Notes: generated by a model not told the origin, from the sequence alone. Counted from the first letter of the stretch, positions 1 to 7,852 are shown. The stretch: DNA of 46,276 nucleotides from an uncultured Clostridia bacterium (GCA_947625185.1 CANQNJ010000008.1:1-46276), one strand, 5' to 3'. Numbers and translations: made by a program.

Positions 1-51
1 ATAGTATCTTTACATACATGTGTATGTTTGTTCGTCGGTAAACCTCCACGG

Positions 52-76
52 AACCCCACGACAATCGTGGGGTTTT
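52..76 (+). terminator. Hairpin, probable terminator of a gene left of the window
   Basis: A 10 bp stem (52-61 with 65-74) with a CAA loop is followed by a short T run on the plus strand. No plus-strand gene precedes it inside the window, so it would serve a gene beyond the left edge. Confidence 0.5.
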
Positions 77-83
77 CGACAAA

Positions 84-112
84 CAAAAAAACGCAAGCCA
101 CTACGACTTGCG
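84..112 (-). terminator. Rho-independent terminator of tRNA-Leu(CAA)
   Basis: Read on the minus strand, CGCAAG pairs with CTTGCG (107-112 with 92-97) and is followed by seven to eight T. It lies just past the 3' end of the tRNA. Confidence 0.75.
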
Positions 113-118
113 CTCTTT

Positions 119-204
119 TGGTGCTGGTGGTGGGACTTGAACCCACACGTTGTCACCAACATCGGATTTTGAGTCCGACGCGTCTGCCATTCCACCACAC
201 CAGC
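119..204 (-). tRNA. tRNA-Leu(CAA)
   Basis: The minus strand folds into a class II cloverleaf. The acceptor GCTGGTG pairs with CACCAGC, the discriminator is A and CCA is encoded (119-121). The anticodon loop is CTCAAAA, giving anticodon CAA, which reads UUG. A long variable arm and the GGGTTCAAGTCCC T-arm fit leucine. Its own promoter and terminator flank it. Confidence 0.95.
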
Positions 205-219
205 AAGAATTGCTTTTAC

Positions 220-248
220 AATATATCACAGATCAATGAAATTATCAA
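220..248 (-). promoter_or_regulatory. Promoter of tRNA-Leu(CAA)
   Basis: On the minus strand TTGATA (243-248) and TATATT (220-225) are separated by exactly 17 bp, with the tRNA 5' end 15 bp downstream. Confidence 0.75.
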
Positions 249-301
249 CAGTTTTGCACTATTTTCACTAAAATTTTTGTCTTGACCGAGCGCGCAATTC
301 G

Positions 302-330
302 TTGCACAAAGGCTTTTTGTGTGGTATAAT
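302..330 (+). promoter_or_regulatory. Promoter of tRNA-Arg(CCG)
   Basis: TTGCAC (302-307) and a perfect TATAAT (325-330) are 17 bp apart, 12 bp before the tRNA. Confidence 0.85.
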
Positions 331-342
331 ATCAATAATCAG

Positions 343-418
343 CTACCTGTAGTCTAATTGGATAAAATTATGCCCTCCGACGGCATCGTTTCGGGTTCGA
401 GTCCCGACAGGTAGACCA
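343..418 (+). tRNA. tRNA-Arg(CCG)
   Basis: The acceptor CTACCTG pairs with CAGGTAG, followed by discriminator A and encoded CCA. The anticodon stem ATGCC/GGCAT encloses CTCCGAC, anticodon CCG (reads CGG). The T-arm TCGGG-TTCGAGT-CCCGA is perfect. The last 21 bp of this gene are part of a 65 bp direct repeat that recurs 198 bp downstream. Confidence 0.95.
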
Positions 419-462
419 TTCGGCGTGCGGCGCCTTATTGTCGCAACGGAAAAGCGCTCACA
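398..462 (+). repeat. 65 bp direct repeat, copy 1 (tRNA-Arg 3' end and flank)
   Basis: Identical base for base to 596-660. It begins in the T-loop of the tRNA and continues 44 bp past the CCA end. Confidence 0.95.
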
Positions 463-595
463 TTTTTTGTGCGCCTTTTTTTTATGCGCTCCTTTCCGTT
501 GCTTACTTTTTGTCGCTCACGCCTACTCATTCTACTTGTTCGGGATCCTTCGAATTAACGTAGCGCTCCACTTCGTTTCGCTTACCCTGTCGGGA
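463..595. other. Non-coding spacer between the two 65 bp repeats
   Basis: No convincing reading frame or ribosome binding site is seen. Its end creates, with the start of repeat copy 2, a perfect 10 bp stem with a 4 nt loop (CCTGTCGGGA-CGAG-TCCCGACAGG, about 586-609). It may be the remnant of an inserted element or of a tandem duplication. Confidence 0.5.
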
Positions 596-660
596 CGAGT
601 CCCGACAGGTAGACCATTCGGCGTGCGGCGCCTTATTGTCGCAACGGAAAAGCGCTCACA
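596..660 (+). repeat. 65 bp direct repeat, copy 2 (displaced tRNA-Arg 3' end)
   Basis: Exact copy of 398-462 at an offset of 198 bp. It holds only the tRNA 3' part from the T-loop, so it is not a functional tRNA. Positions 661-717 that follow show nothing recognisable. Confidence 0.95.
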
Positions 661-717
661 CCGACTGACCCTTGAAAACGTTGGAATATTTGAACGTTGC
701 ACCATTGGTCAAATTGT

Positions 718-749
718 GAAAAGCAGCGAGTAAATCCCGCTGCTTTTTA
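718..749 (-). terminator. Terminator of the MarR-flavodoxin operon
   Basis: AAGCAGCG (721-728) pairs with CGCTGCTT (738-745). T runs lie on both sides (GCTTTTCAC on minus, CTTTTTAT on plus), so it may work in both directions. It sits about 30 bp after the last minus-strand gene. Confidence 0.65.
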
Positions 750-778
750 TATATCGTATCGCACCATTTCGGTTAGTA

Positions 779-1372
779 TTAATATTCCAAACCGTTCAGC
801 CAAGATAAAACGGCGTCCCGAGACGCGTTGCTTGCAAAACGCATACCGTTCTGCCAAATTGCACCGCTTGCAAGGCGGTGAAGATTGGAGGCGCTTGTAC
901 CTATCGGACTGCTTGCCGATGTACAAAACGGGATAATCGTCTTGCCTGAAAAATCGTAGCTTTCGAGAAATGTGTAGATTATCTTCGGCGCTTGACCGTG
1001 CCATATGGGATAGCCGAGAAAAATAACGTCATAGCTATCCATATCTTCGACGACGCCGCCGATAACGGGACGCGCGTTCGGATCGTTCTGCTCTCGGGTC
1101 GAGCGGCTGTTGCCGTCGGTATAATCCAGATCGCCTTGCGTATATGGCTGTGCGGGCGTGATCTCATACAGCTTTCCGCCCGTAGCGTCCGCAATGTATT
1201 GCGCAACCTGCTCGGTGTTGCCCGTTGCAGAAAAATACGCAACGAGAATTGCCGACGGATCGACGTTGTCGAGTTTTACTTCATCGTCGCCGCAAGCCGA
1301 AAGCGCAAACGTCAAGCAACTTACGACTATAAGCAGAAACGAAATTTGTTTTATTCTTTTCATTTCTTGCAC
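779..1372 (-). CDS. Flavodoxin-like lipoprotein
   Basis: A 197-residue protein with an N-terminal signal sequence ending in the lipobox LSAC (Cys27), so it is probably anchored to the outer face of the membrane. The mature part starts with a flavodoxin phosphate-binding loop, AYFSATGNTE, and carries the family's YPIWHGQAP and PFCTSAS segments that contact FMN. It should bind FMN and carry electrons, but its partner is unknown. It is the last gene of the MarR operon and a paralogue of the cytoplasmic flavodoxin at 3011-3487, which suggests a duplicated, exported version. ATG at 1372 and an internal ATG at 1363 are both possible starts; the longer form is given. Confidence 0.85.
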   Translation of the reverse strand: MQEMKRIKQISFLLIVVSCLTFALSACGDDEVKLDNVDPSAILVAYFSATGNTEQVAQYIADATGGKLYEITPAQPYTQGDLDYTDGNSRSTREQNDPNARPVIGGVVEDMDSYDVIFLGYPIWHGQAPKIIYTFLESYDFSGKTIIPFCTSASSPIGTSASNLHRLASGAIWQNGMRFASNASRDAVLSWLNGLEY

Positions 1373-1379
1373 CTATATG

Positions 1380-1673
1380 TCAATTTATTTCCGCAAATTT
1401 TTGCACGCGCATTTTGAGATGATATTTCTCGCGGAGCGCGGCGATCTCCGCCATCATCGGGCTTTTGTGGTGAAAATCGAGCGCTTGCCGACTTGCCCAA
1501 GCGTCAATGAGCAAAACCGTTTCGGGATCGTCTACTTGCAGGAAATATTCATAGCGAAGGTTGCCCTCCTCGGCGCGAATCTTATCCACAATCCCGCGCG
1601 CGATCATCTCTTCCGCAAACTTTCTTGCGTTGCCGTCCCTTCCCGTGTAGTAAATATTGATAGTAAATGCCAT
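1380..1673 (-). CDS. Antibiotic biosynthesis monooxygenase (ABM) domain protein
   Basis: A 97-residue protein that begins MAFTINIYYTG and fits the dimeric alpha-beta ABM/YgiN fold. It contains the usual central EGNLRYEYFLQ strand and a strand-helix with DAWASRQALDFHHKSP. Family members act on quinones, haem or polyketides; the substrate here cannot be told. The start at 1673 was chosen because the fold begins there; the open frame extends further upstream but would run into the preceding gene. It stands 10 bp after the CMD-cupin gene and 7 bp before the flavodoxin lipoprotein, so all three share one mRNA. Confidence 0.85.
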   Translation of the reverse strand: MAFTINIYYTGRDGNARKFAEEMIARGIVDKIRAEEGNLRYEYFLQVDDPETVLLIDAWASRQALDFHHKSPMMAEIAALREKYHLKMRVQKFAEIN

Positions 1674-1683
1674 TGTTCGCGCC

Positions 1684-2436
1684 TCAGGGAAGTTTGTCGT
1701 ATTCTTCTTCCGCGACGGGTTCCAACCACTCGTTTGAACTGTTTTCGCCGGGGACTTCGATCGCAAGATGAGAGAACCAACTGTCCTTCGCCGCGCCGTG
1801 CCAATGCTTTACTCCCGCGTGAATATTGACTACGTCTCCGGGGTTCATTTGTATCGCTTCTTTGCCCCATTCCCGATACCAGCCGCGCCCCGCGACGCAA
1901 ATCAAAATCTGTCCGCCGCCCTTTGAGGCGTGATGTATGTGCCAATTGTTGCGACAAGAAGGCTCGAACGTGACGTTGAATATGCCGACTTGCTCCTTGG
2001 AAACGGGCGCAAGATAGCTTCTTCCGCTGAAATATTGTTTGAAGCCGTCGTTGGGAGCGCCGATTGGAAAAATCATCGAATTCTCGTGCGCCGCCATCTC
2101 CGATTCGGCATTTTCTTCCGTCCAGACGTCCTTAGCCATATTGAACACAGCCCACGCTTTGGGCCACCCTGCGTAAAAGCCGACGTGAGTGACGACGGCT
2201 GCGATTTCCTTCTTAGTGACGCCGACTCTTTTTGCGTTCTCCAAATGATACTTCAAAGAACTGTCGGTAATGCCCGACGACATAAGCGCGACTACCGTTA
2301 TTATGCAGCGCGTCTTGCGGTCTATATCGACGTTGTTCCAATTCTCGCCGAAGAGAATGTCGTCGTTGAAATGAGCGAAATCGGGAGCAAACTCTCCGAG
2401 CGCTTTTCTTCCTGCGTCCTGCGTAATTTTTTTCAT
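1684..2436 (-). CDS. Carboxymuconolactone decarboxylase-like and cupin fusion protein
   Basis: A 250-residue two-domain protein. Residues 1-110 form a CMD/AhpD-like helical domain (ARKALGEFAPDFAHFNDDIL, and later THVGFYAGWPKAW), but the redox-active CxxC of AhpD is not seen. Residues 125-235 form a cupin with metal-ligand histidines in NWHIHHASKGGGQILICV and in GVKHWHGAAKDSWFSHLAI. The fusion is known in bacterial redox and stress operons. The exact substrate is unknown. The start at 2436 has a good AAGGAG site. It follows the FMN reductase by 14 bp in the same operon, which points to quinone or small electrophile metabolism. Confidence 0.88.
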   Translation of the reverse strand: MKKITQDAGRKALGEFAPDFAHFNDDILFGENWNNVDIDRKTRCIITVVALMSSGITDSSLKYHLENAKRVGVTKKEIAAVVTHVGFYAGWPKAWAVFNMAKDVWTEENAESEMAAHENSMIFPIGAPNDGFKQYFSGRSYLAPVSKEQVGIFNVTFEPSCRNNWHIHHASKGGGQILICVAGRGWYREWGKEAIQMNPGDVVNIHAGVKHWHGAAKDSWFSHLAIEVPGENSSNEWLEPVAEEEYDKLP

Positions 2437-2450
2437 ATCAAAACTCCTTT

Positions 2451-3014
2451 TTATATATTTTTCAAATTTTTGCCGAATTCGTAAGCAAACGTCGGATATT
2501 CTGAACGAGCCGTCATATCCGGCGTTCCGCAACCGCGACCGAGGATCATTCCCATATCCGAGAAATTAAGATATCGCACAAGCGTCTTATAATGCGCTTC
2601 GAGGGCGTCAAACGTCCACCCATCGGCATTCCAGGCGACGGAGATAAGCGCCGACTTCATATGCTTCCGCTGAATATCCCCGTTGAAAGCACAGAAGCGG
2701 TCGATGACCGTTTTGAGTTGCGCCGACATACCGTAATAATACAGCGGCGTTACGAATACGATCATATCCGCGCCGAGCAACTCCGTTTTTATACCGCTTG
2801 TTGCTCCGTTTTCCGACCCCATATCGTCTTTTTGCACACAGGGACCGCCGTATCCGCAACGAACGCAACCCGTGCAGGGACGGACATTCGCCCGCGTGGC
2901 GTCAATGACGGAAAGGGTATTGCCCGCTTCCTTTGCGCCCTTTATGAACTGTTCCGCAAGCAGATTGGACGAGCCGTGCTTTTGCGGACTTCCCGTGAGT
3001 ACCACTATTTTCAT
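2451..3014 (-). CDS. NADPH-dependent FMN reductase / flavodoxin-fold iron-sulfur flavoprotein
   Basis: A 187-residue protein that opens with VVLTGSPQKHGSSNLLAEQF, the phosphate-binding loop of FMN reductase-like flavodoxin folds. A Cys cluster, CTGCVRCGYGGPC (about residues 42-54), is typical of iron-sulfur flavoproteins and related NAD(P)H-quinone reductases. TPLYYYGMSAQLKTVIDR is the second FMN contact. It overlaps the upstream flavodoxin gene by ATGA, so translation is coupled. The start at 3014 is fixed by this overlap. Confidence 0.88.
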   Translation of the reverse strand: MKIVVLTGSPQKHGSSNLLAEQFIKGAKEAGNTLSVIDATRANVRPCTGCVRCGYGGPCVQKDDMGSENGATSGIKTELLGADMIVFVTPLYYYGMSAQLKTVIDRFCAFNGDIQRKHMKSALISVAWNADGWTFDALEAHYKTLVRYLNFSDMGMILGRGCGTPDMTARSEYPTFAYEFGKNLKNI

Positions 3015-3487
3015 AAATTCAAGCTCTCTACCCAATTTCGCAACGAGTTCTCCGTCGCGCCGTTTATAACTTTTCCGCCCTTCCAAACGGCATCGGGAGC
3101 GCATGGTCTCAATTCGCTCTCCGTTCTTCCGAGTCCGCTTCCGCCGCTCGTCGCAAACAATACGATTTGTTTGCCCGAGAAATCGTAGCTTTCAAGGAAA
3201 GTTTTTACTATGTGCGGCGCGGTGTACCACCATATCGGAAAGCCGATAAACACCGCGTTATAATCCGATATATTTTCGACGCGGTTGCCGATTATCGGGC
3301 GAGAATTCGGGTCGTTCATTTCTATCGTGGAACGGCTGCGCTTATTCGTCCAATCGAGGTCGGCGCCCGAATAAGGCTCTTCGGGTCTGATCTCGACAAG
3401 GTCTGCATTTGCAACTTTTGCAAGGAGGCTCGCCGCCCTCTTCGTCGTTCCGCTTGCCGAAAAATACGCTACCAAAACTTTACTCAT
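3011..3487 (-). CDS. Flavodoxin
   Basis: A 158-residue soluble flavodoxin with phosphate loop AYFSASGTTKRA, FMN-contacting FPIWWYTAP and the glycine-rich FATSGGSGLG loop. It lacks a signal peptide, unlike its relative at 779-1372. It is linked at both ends by ATGA overlaps (with MarR upstream and the FMN reductase downstream), so it is part of a tight operon. Role: FMN-based electron carrier or quinone reductase; the physiological partner is not visible. Confidence 0.9.
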   Translation of the reverse strand: MSKVLVAYFSASGTTKRAASLLAKVANADLVEIRPEEPYSGADLDWTNKRSRSTIEMNDPNSRPIIGNRVENISDYNAVFIGFPIWWYTAPHIVKTFLESYDFSGKQIVLFATSGGSGLGRTESELRPCAPDAVWKGGKVINGATENSLRNWVESLNL

Positions 3488-3924
3488 CTTCTATCTCCTT
3501 TTGCGGCTATTTTCTGCATTTTTGCAGCCAATTCGTTCAACTCCGAGAGCAGTTCGTCGGGGTGCGCGATCTCCGAGTATATATCCGCCTCTCTGCCGTA
3601 TAGGTCGGATAAAATTTCGTTGGCGTACTCCTTGCCGCTCGGCGTGAGAGAAACGAGCAATTCTCTCCGTTCGCCCTTGATTTGTGAAAGCGTGACGTAA
3701 CTTTTGCTCTCTAAATCCTTGATGATCGTATTTGCCGTACTTCTCGGAATCGCCCAATCATCGCAGATCTGCTTCTGACTGTGCTTCTCCCCGTCGTTAA
3801 GCGCATACAATATCCACAATAAATTGGGCGAGCCGATATTGCAACTGCGCCCGTACGCGTCATATACTCCGTCCATTCGGTAAATTAGTTTACCGAGCTT
3901 ATAAAAAAAAAATTTTGCGTTCAT
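3484..3924 (-). CDS. MarR-family transcriptional regulator
   Basis: A 146-residue protein with a winged helix-turn-helix: the recognition part is around QKQICDDWAIPRSTANTIIKDLE and the wing around RRELLVSLTPSG. MarR proteins are dimers that release DNA when they bind phenolics or are oxidised. The start at 3924 (MNAKFFFYKLG) has TTGGAG five bases upstream. An in-frame ATG at 3957 lies on the transcribed side of the -10 and is unlikely. It heads the redox operon and is likely autoregulated through the palindrome at its promoter. Confidence 0.9.
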   Translation of the reverse strand: MNAKFFFYKLGKLIYRMDGVYDAYGRSCNIGSPNLLWILYALNDGEKHSQKQICDDWAIPRSTANTIIKDLESKSYVTLSQIKGERRELLVSLTPSGKEYANEILSDLYGREADIYSEIAHPDELLSELNELAAKMQKIAAKGDRR

Positions 3925-3940
3925 ATTTGCTCCAAAAAAT

Positions 3941-3984
3941 CCTATTTCGTATTTCATTATAATACGATTTAGGATTTTTGTTAA
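3941..3984 (-). promoter_or_regulatory. MarR operon promoter with palindromic operator
   Basis: On the minus strand TTAACA (3979-3984) and TATAAT (3956-3961) are 17 bp apart. A palindrome of 12 bp arms (3941-3952 and 3962-3973, 10 of 12 pairs match) covers the -10 box, as expected for a repressor site. Confidence 0.8.
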
Positions 3985-4386
3985 GTGTTTTTGACTGATA
4001 TTTTCAAAAATTTTACGAAATATACGTATGATGTGCGGCAAAAGTCACCGCACCCCCGCCGAATCGCATAAAAGTTTACAGCTTGCACATCGGAAACGTC
4101 CCTCTCGATATGCGGCGGCATAAAGGCAAACACCACATCTGAAAGCGACTTTTCTCCAATCAAGAGGCAGTTTCGGCGAGTTGACGATGTCTGTGCATAT
4201 CGCGTTTAACTAATAAAACGCAATTTACGAGTTATTTCATCTACGCAGAAAACCGCGACAAATAAAACGGATAGTTTATAGGCGATAGATAGCGCACGAT
4301 AATTATAAAATGGCAGTCGGTATGAGAAAATCTGCACGACGACCGTCGGATCATTCATACAAAAGTTTTTGAACATTCCCGATTAC
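3985..4386. other. Intergenic region without recognised gene
   Basis: About 400 bp between the MarR promoter and the deoC terminator. It holds a short hairpin (GTGCGG with CCGCAC, 4033-4053) and AT-rich stretches. Short open frames here have no ribosome binding site or family resemblance. Confidence 0.5.
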
Positions 4387-4414
4387 AAAAAAGAGGTACC
4401 CCTAAGAGTACCTC
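4387..4414 (-). terminator. Terminator of deoC
   Basis: On the minus strand GAGGTAC (4408-4414) pairs with GTACCTC (4393-4399) across an 8 nt loop and is followed by six T (4387-4392). Confidence 0.85.
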
Positions 4415-4536
4415 GATTTTCGGTAATCGAATTGCGCTTGCATACTCGCCGACAGACGTTTTGCACATAAAGCTCTTGCTCTGCCGTCATTGCGTTCCGT
4501 CGCGAGCAAATTCAAACGCAGCGGCAATCATAAACG

Positions 4537-5184
4537 TTATTCGCAAATCTTGACGCCGCAACTTGCTCCGATACGATCCGCGCCGTTGCGAACCATTTCG
4601 CAAGCCTCGTCGTAATTGTGAATACCACCGCTTGCCTTGACTTTGAGTCCGTGAGGATGTACGATATCCGCCATAAGGCTCACCGCTTCTACCGTAGCGC
4701 CGCCGCTGCCGAAGCCCGTGCTTGTCTTGACATATTGAGCGCCTGCCGCAACACACGCGTTGCATGCGGCGACGATCTGCTTCTGACTGAGATTGCAGGT
4801 TTCCAGAATGACCTTCAACAGTATATCGCCGCAAGCCTTCTTGACCGCGGCAACTTCCTTCTCGATCTTTTTCCAGGCGTTACTCTTGGCAAGCGATTGG
4901 TTTATAACCATATCGATCTCCGTTGCGCCGTTTTTTATAGCTTCCTTTGTCTCGAAAACCTTGACTTTGACGGTATTCTCCCCCAAAGGGAACCCTATAA
5001 CAGTACATACCTTTACCGAGCTGCCTTCGAGTTCTTTGGCGGCGGTCTTGACGTGGCAAGGATTTACGCAGACGGAAGCGAAGCCGAATTGCTTGGCTTC
5101 GTTGCACAGCGTGACGATCTGCGACGTCGTGGCGGGTTTCAAAAGAGTGTGGTCGATGATTTTTGCGATTTCTTGTTTTGTCAT
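4537..5184 (-). CDS. deoC: Deoxyribose-phosphate aldolase
   Basis: A 215-residue class I aldolase that cleaves 2-deoxy-D-ribose 5-phosphate to glyceraldehyde 3-phosphate and acetaldehyde in deoxynucleoside breakdown. The Schiff-base lysine is Lys153 in QYVKTSTGF, the second lysine is Lys183 in LKVKASGGI, and Asp91 in EIDMVIN completes the site. The length matches the family. The start has a GGAGG site. It is a single-gene unit with its own promoter and terminator; other deo genes are not next to it. Confidence 0.97.
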   Translation of the reverse strand: MTKQEIAKIIDHTLLKPATTSQIVTLCNEAKQFGFASVCVNPCHVKTAAKELEGSSVKVCTVIGFPLGENTVKVKVFETKEAIKNGATEIDMVINQSLAKSNAWKKIEKEVAAVKKACGDILLKVILETCNLSQKQIVAACNACVAAGAQYVKTSTGFGSGGATVEAVSLMADIVHPHGLKVKASGGIHNYDEACEMVRNGADRIGASCGVKICE

Positions 5185-5308
5185 ATTTTTCCTCCGAAAT
5201 AATTGTAAACATAAGGACGAATATTACCCGCCCTATTGCCTCTTATGCCGATTTGCAACACAGCCGATACGTAGGCAGCTTCGACAGAGAGAGACTGTTT
5301 ATTTATTG

Positions 5309-5337
5309 ATTATATCATAGTTGGCGGTCTTTTTCAA
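5309..5337 (-). promoter_or_regulatory. Promoter of deoC
   Basis: TTGAAA (5332-5337) and TATAAT (5309-5314) on the minus strand with 17 bp between them, giving a leader of roughly 115 nt. Confidence 0.85.
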
Positions 5338-5384
5338 TAGGTAACGAATAAATATCCTGTTATATTGATTATTGCCTTTGCGCG

Positions 5385-5555
5385 TCACCGCTTGCGCCGT
5401 TTCAACTTGACGGTAAGAGAGTCCTCTTCTATCTCGAACTCACGTTTACGCGGCGGGCGCTTTTGCAACGACTTGACGCACAGAAATACGATATATGCTA
5501 TGCAGGCGGCTATCCCTATCCCGCAAATAATTACAATGGGCAAAACTGCTTTCAT
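5385..5555 (-). CDS. 56-residue single-pass membrane protein
   Basis: A small reading frame starting MKAVLPIVIICGIGIAACIA, with a hydrophobic helix at residues 4-27, followed by a strongly basic stretch (QKRPPRKR), a short acidic patch and a basic end (KLKRRKR). The start ATG at 5555 has AGAGGTG six bases upstream. By the positive-inside rule the basic tail should be in the cytoplasm. No family is recognised. It ends before the deoC promoter, so it is not simply part of that transcript. Confidence 0.7.
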   Translation of the reverse strand: MKAVLPIVIICGIGIAACIAYIVFLCVKSLQKRPPRKREFEIEEDSLTVKLKRRKR

Positions 5556-5588
5556 ACTGCACCTCTGTTACACAGTAGCATAACCTAT

Positions 5589-5617
5589 TTGCCGAAAAAG
5601 CGACGAGGGTGTAATAA
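5589..5617 (+). promoter_or_regulatory. Possible promoter of the YhcN-like gene
   Basis: TTGCCG (5589-5594) and TAATAA (5612-5617) are 17 bp apart, 75 bp before the start codon. The -10 match is moderate. Confidence 0.5.
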
Positions 5618-5691
5618 AATACGTTAAATTGCGGATACTACGTTCAAGACAAAATTGCAATCGGCGTCAAAAGCGCCCCAAGGAGGTAATA

Positions 5692-6117
5692 ATGAAAAAA
5701 TTTGCAATAGCTTTGCTTGCTTTGCTGACGTTGGCAATCGTCGCAATGCCCGTTGCCTTCGCCGAAACGGATTGCGAAAAAAACATATGCGAACTCGCCA
5801 CGGCAAATCCGAAAGTAAAAGAAGCCAAATGCCTGATCTATGAACGCACTGCGGTCGTCGCCGTCAAAACGGAAAAATTCTCTACAAAGTCGGAATACGA
5901 CAAATATGTAAACGGACTGACCAGCCAAATCAAATCGGAATACGAGGTGGATCACGTCTTTGTGACGCGCAACCCCAAAATAATGAAACAAATAGAGGAA
6001 TTGTCCAAGCTGGACGGAGAACAACGCGATGAAGCCATCAAACAAATCATCGAAGAGGTAATGAGATTCCGTCCCATTCGCCGTATCGATATCCCCAAGA
6101 TCACGATAGGCAGATAG
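5692..6117 (+). CDS. Secreted YhcN/YlaJ-like protein
   Basis: A 141-residue protein with a signal peptide cleaved near AFA-ET (residue 24). The mature part follows the YhcN/YlaJ plan: NPKVKEAKCLIYERTAVVAV, then a helix, then VDHVFVTRNPKIMKQIEEL, where family members have a strand ending in VTxxPD. In Bacillus these are spore-associated lipoproteins. Here no lipobox is present, so the protein may be released or held by its basic C-terminal end. The start has a perfect AAGGAGGT site (5680-5687). Family assignment is by motif and is fairly, not fully, sure. Confidence 0.75.
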   Translation: MKKFAIALLALLTLAIVAMPVAFAETDCEKNICELATANPKVKEAKCLIYERTAVVAVKTEKFSTKSEYDKYVNGLTSQIKSEYEVDHVFVTRNPKIMKQIEELSKLDGEQRDEAIKQIIEEVMRFRPIRRIDIPKITIGR

Positions 6118-6118
6118 C

Positions 6119-6149
6119 AAAAAACGCACCGCTGCGGTGCGTTTTTTTT
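6119..6149. terminator. Bidirectional terminator
   Basis: CGCACCGC pairs with GCGGTGCG, flanked by A runs on one side and eight T on the other. It lies between the convergent YhcN-like and M3 peptidase genes and can end both. Confidence 0.9.
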
Positions 6150-7824
6150 ACAGGTTTAATATCTTTTCGCAAGAGGCTACTACCAAACGGAAGCTCTCCT
6201 CCTCAAAGGGGGACATAAGTCCGCAGGCATCCAGAAGTTCCGTAAACGTCTTGGTGCCGCCGTAATCGAGAAACTTGATGTATTTGTCGAAAGTACTCTT
6301 GTAGTCCTGTTGAGACAACGCCAAAAACTGCAACGCCGTAAATTGCGCAAAACAGTAGTCGATATAATAAAACGGACTTTGATAAATATGCGCTTGACGT
6401 TGCCAACGTCTGCCGTCGCAAAATGCGGGCAAACCTTCCGTTGTCATATGGGGCAAAAACTGTTTTTCGAGTCTGTTGTACAATGCGTTGCGCTCGGCAG
6501 GGGTCATATCGGGATGGTCGTAACACGTTTGTTGAAAGCAATCCACTATCGTGCCGTACGGAATAAAGGTAACGGCTCCGCCTATGTGCGTAAACTTGTA
6601 CTCGGGCGTTCTGTCCCCGAAGAAAAGATCTATCCAAGGATATGCCAAAAATTCCATAGACATACTGTGGACTTCCGCCGTCTCCATACTCACGCCGGAG
6701 AGGAATTCGCTATCGATGAAAAAGCTCTTGTAAAACTCCAATGCGTGTCCGAATTCGTGCGTCAGTACGTCCACATCGCCCGCGGAACCGTTCCAATTGG
6801 AGAATATGAACGGCAGTTTGTAGGCTGGCAGCCCCTCACAATAGCCGCCGCCTTCCTTGCCCTCACGCGACATAACGTCGAAACACTCGCTTGCCACCAT
6901 TTGGTCAAACAATTTGCCCGTTTCGGGCGACATCGCATTGTACATACGGGAAGCCGCCGCAAACATCTCGTCGGGAGTGCCTATCGGCTTGGGTTCTACC
7001 GCCGTATACACATTGTCGTCGTATAGATATTGCTGTCCGAGATTGAGTTCACGACCGACCTTGGCGCGGATCTTGCTTGCAAGAGGAACAAGATATTTGA
7101 GAACGTTGGCGCGGAACTTGGCAATATCTTCCTTGGTATAGCAATTGCGCTGCATACGAAGATATCCGAGAGGCGAATATCCCTCGTAGCCGAGTTTGCG
7201 TCCCATTGCGGTACGCACCTTGACAAGTTTGTCGTAAATGTCGTCCAACTCTTCCTTGTTGTCCTCGATAGCCTGTCCCCAAGCCGTGTAGGCGCGCCTT
7301 CTCAAATCGCGGTCCGCCACGGTAAAATACTTGGAAATACCGCTCATAGGCAATCTTTCGCCGTTGAAATCGATGACGATGCCGCTAAGCAGCTTGCTGT
7401 ACTGCGTGGTAAGTTTGTTCTCCTCTATCTGCTCGGGAACTATACGGGGATCCGCCGCGTCTACCGCCATTTGCAGGTTGACAAACATCACATTGGGAAA
7501 ACGCTGTTCCAGCTGCTTACGGAATGGAGTCGTAAGATAACACTTGGCGATTTCGGCGTTGGCAACAGCTATTTCGGGAGATATCTCATCCAGATAGTCC
7601 TGCTCTGCCGCATAAAATTCGCTCCTCGTATCCTGCGTAAAGCGGATAAAAGCAATGCGGATATTGGTCCCGACTTCCTCGTCGAATTTTTTGTATTCTT
7701 CGTGTACGGAGTAAAACTCCTCTACCGACTCGGCTTGTTCGAAACGCCTTTTGAAATCGGCAAGTTTATTCAGCAATTCGTCCTTGTTCGGACGTTTGTA
7801 TACGATTTCGGAAATCTTGACCAT
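6148..7824 (-). CDS. pepF: M3-family oligoendopeptidase
   Basis: A 558-residue cytoplasmic zinc metallopeptidase that trims short peptides. The zinc site is HEFGH at 356-360, with a downstream glutamate (Glu384 in METAEVHS) as third ligand. The helical N-terminal half and the length fit the PepF/M3 oligoendopeptidases rather than the longer thimet type. No signal peptide is present. The start has GAGAGGT five bases before the ATG and a clear promoter. The gene is monocistronic. The symbol follows the common name of the family. Confidence 0.93.
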   Translation of the reverse strand: MVKISEIVYKRPNKDELLNKLADFKRRFEQAESVEEFYSVHEEYKKFDEEVGTNIRIAFIRFTQDTRSEFYAAEQDYLDEISPEIAVANAEIAKCYLTTPFRKQLEQRFPNVMFVNLQMAVDAADPRIVPEQIEENKLTTQYSKLLSGIVIDFNGERLPMSGISKYFTVADRDLRRRAYTAWGQAIEDNKEELDDIYDKLVKVRTAMGRKLGYEGYSPLGYLRMQRNCYTKEDIAKFRANVLKYLVPLASKIRAKVGRELNLGQQYLYDDNVYTAVEPKPIGTPDEMFAAASRMYNAMSPETGKLFDQMVASECFDVMSREGKEGGGYCEGLPAYKLPFIFSNWNGSAGDVDVLTHEFGHALEFYKSFFIDSEFLSGVSMETAEVHSMSMEFLAYPWIDLFFGDRTPEYKFTHIGGAVTFIPYGTIVDCFQQTCYDHPDMTPAERNALYNRLEKQFLPHMTTEGLPAFCDGRRWQRQAHIYQSPFYYIDYCFAQFTALQFLALSQQDYKSTFDKYIKFLDYGGTKTFTELLDACGLMSPFEEESFRLVVASCEKILNL

Positions 7825-7852
7825 ACGATACCTCTCAAAATAAATTTATACT

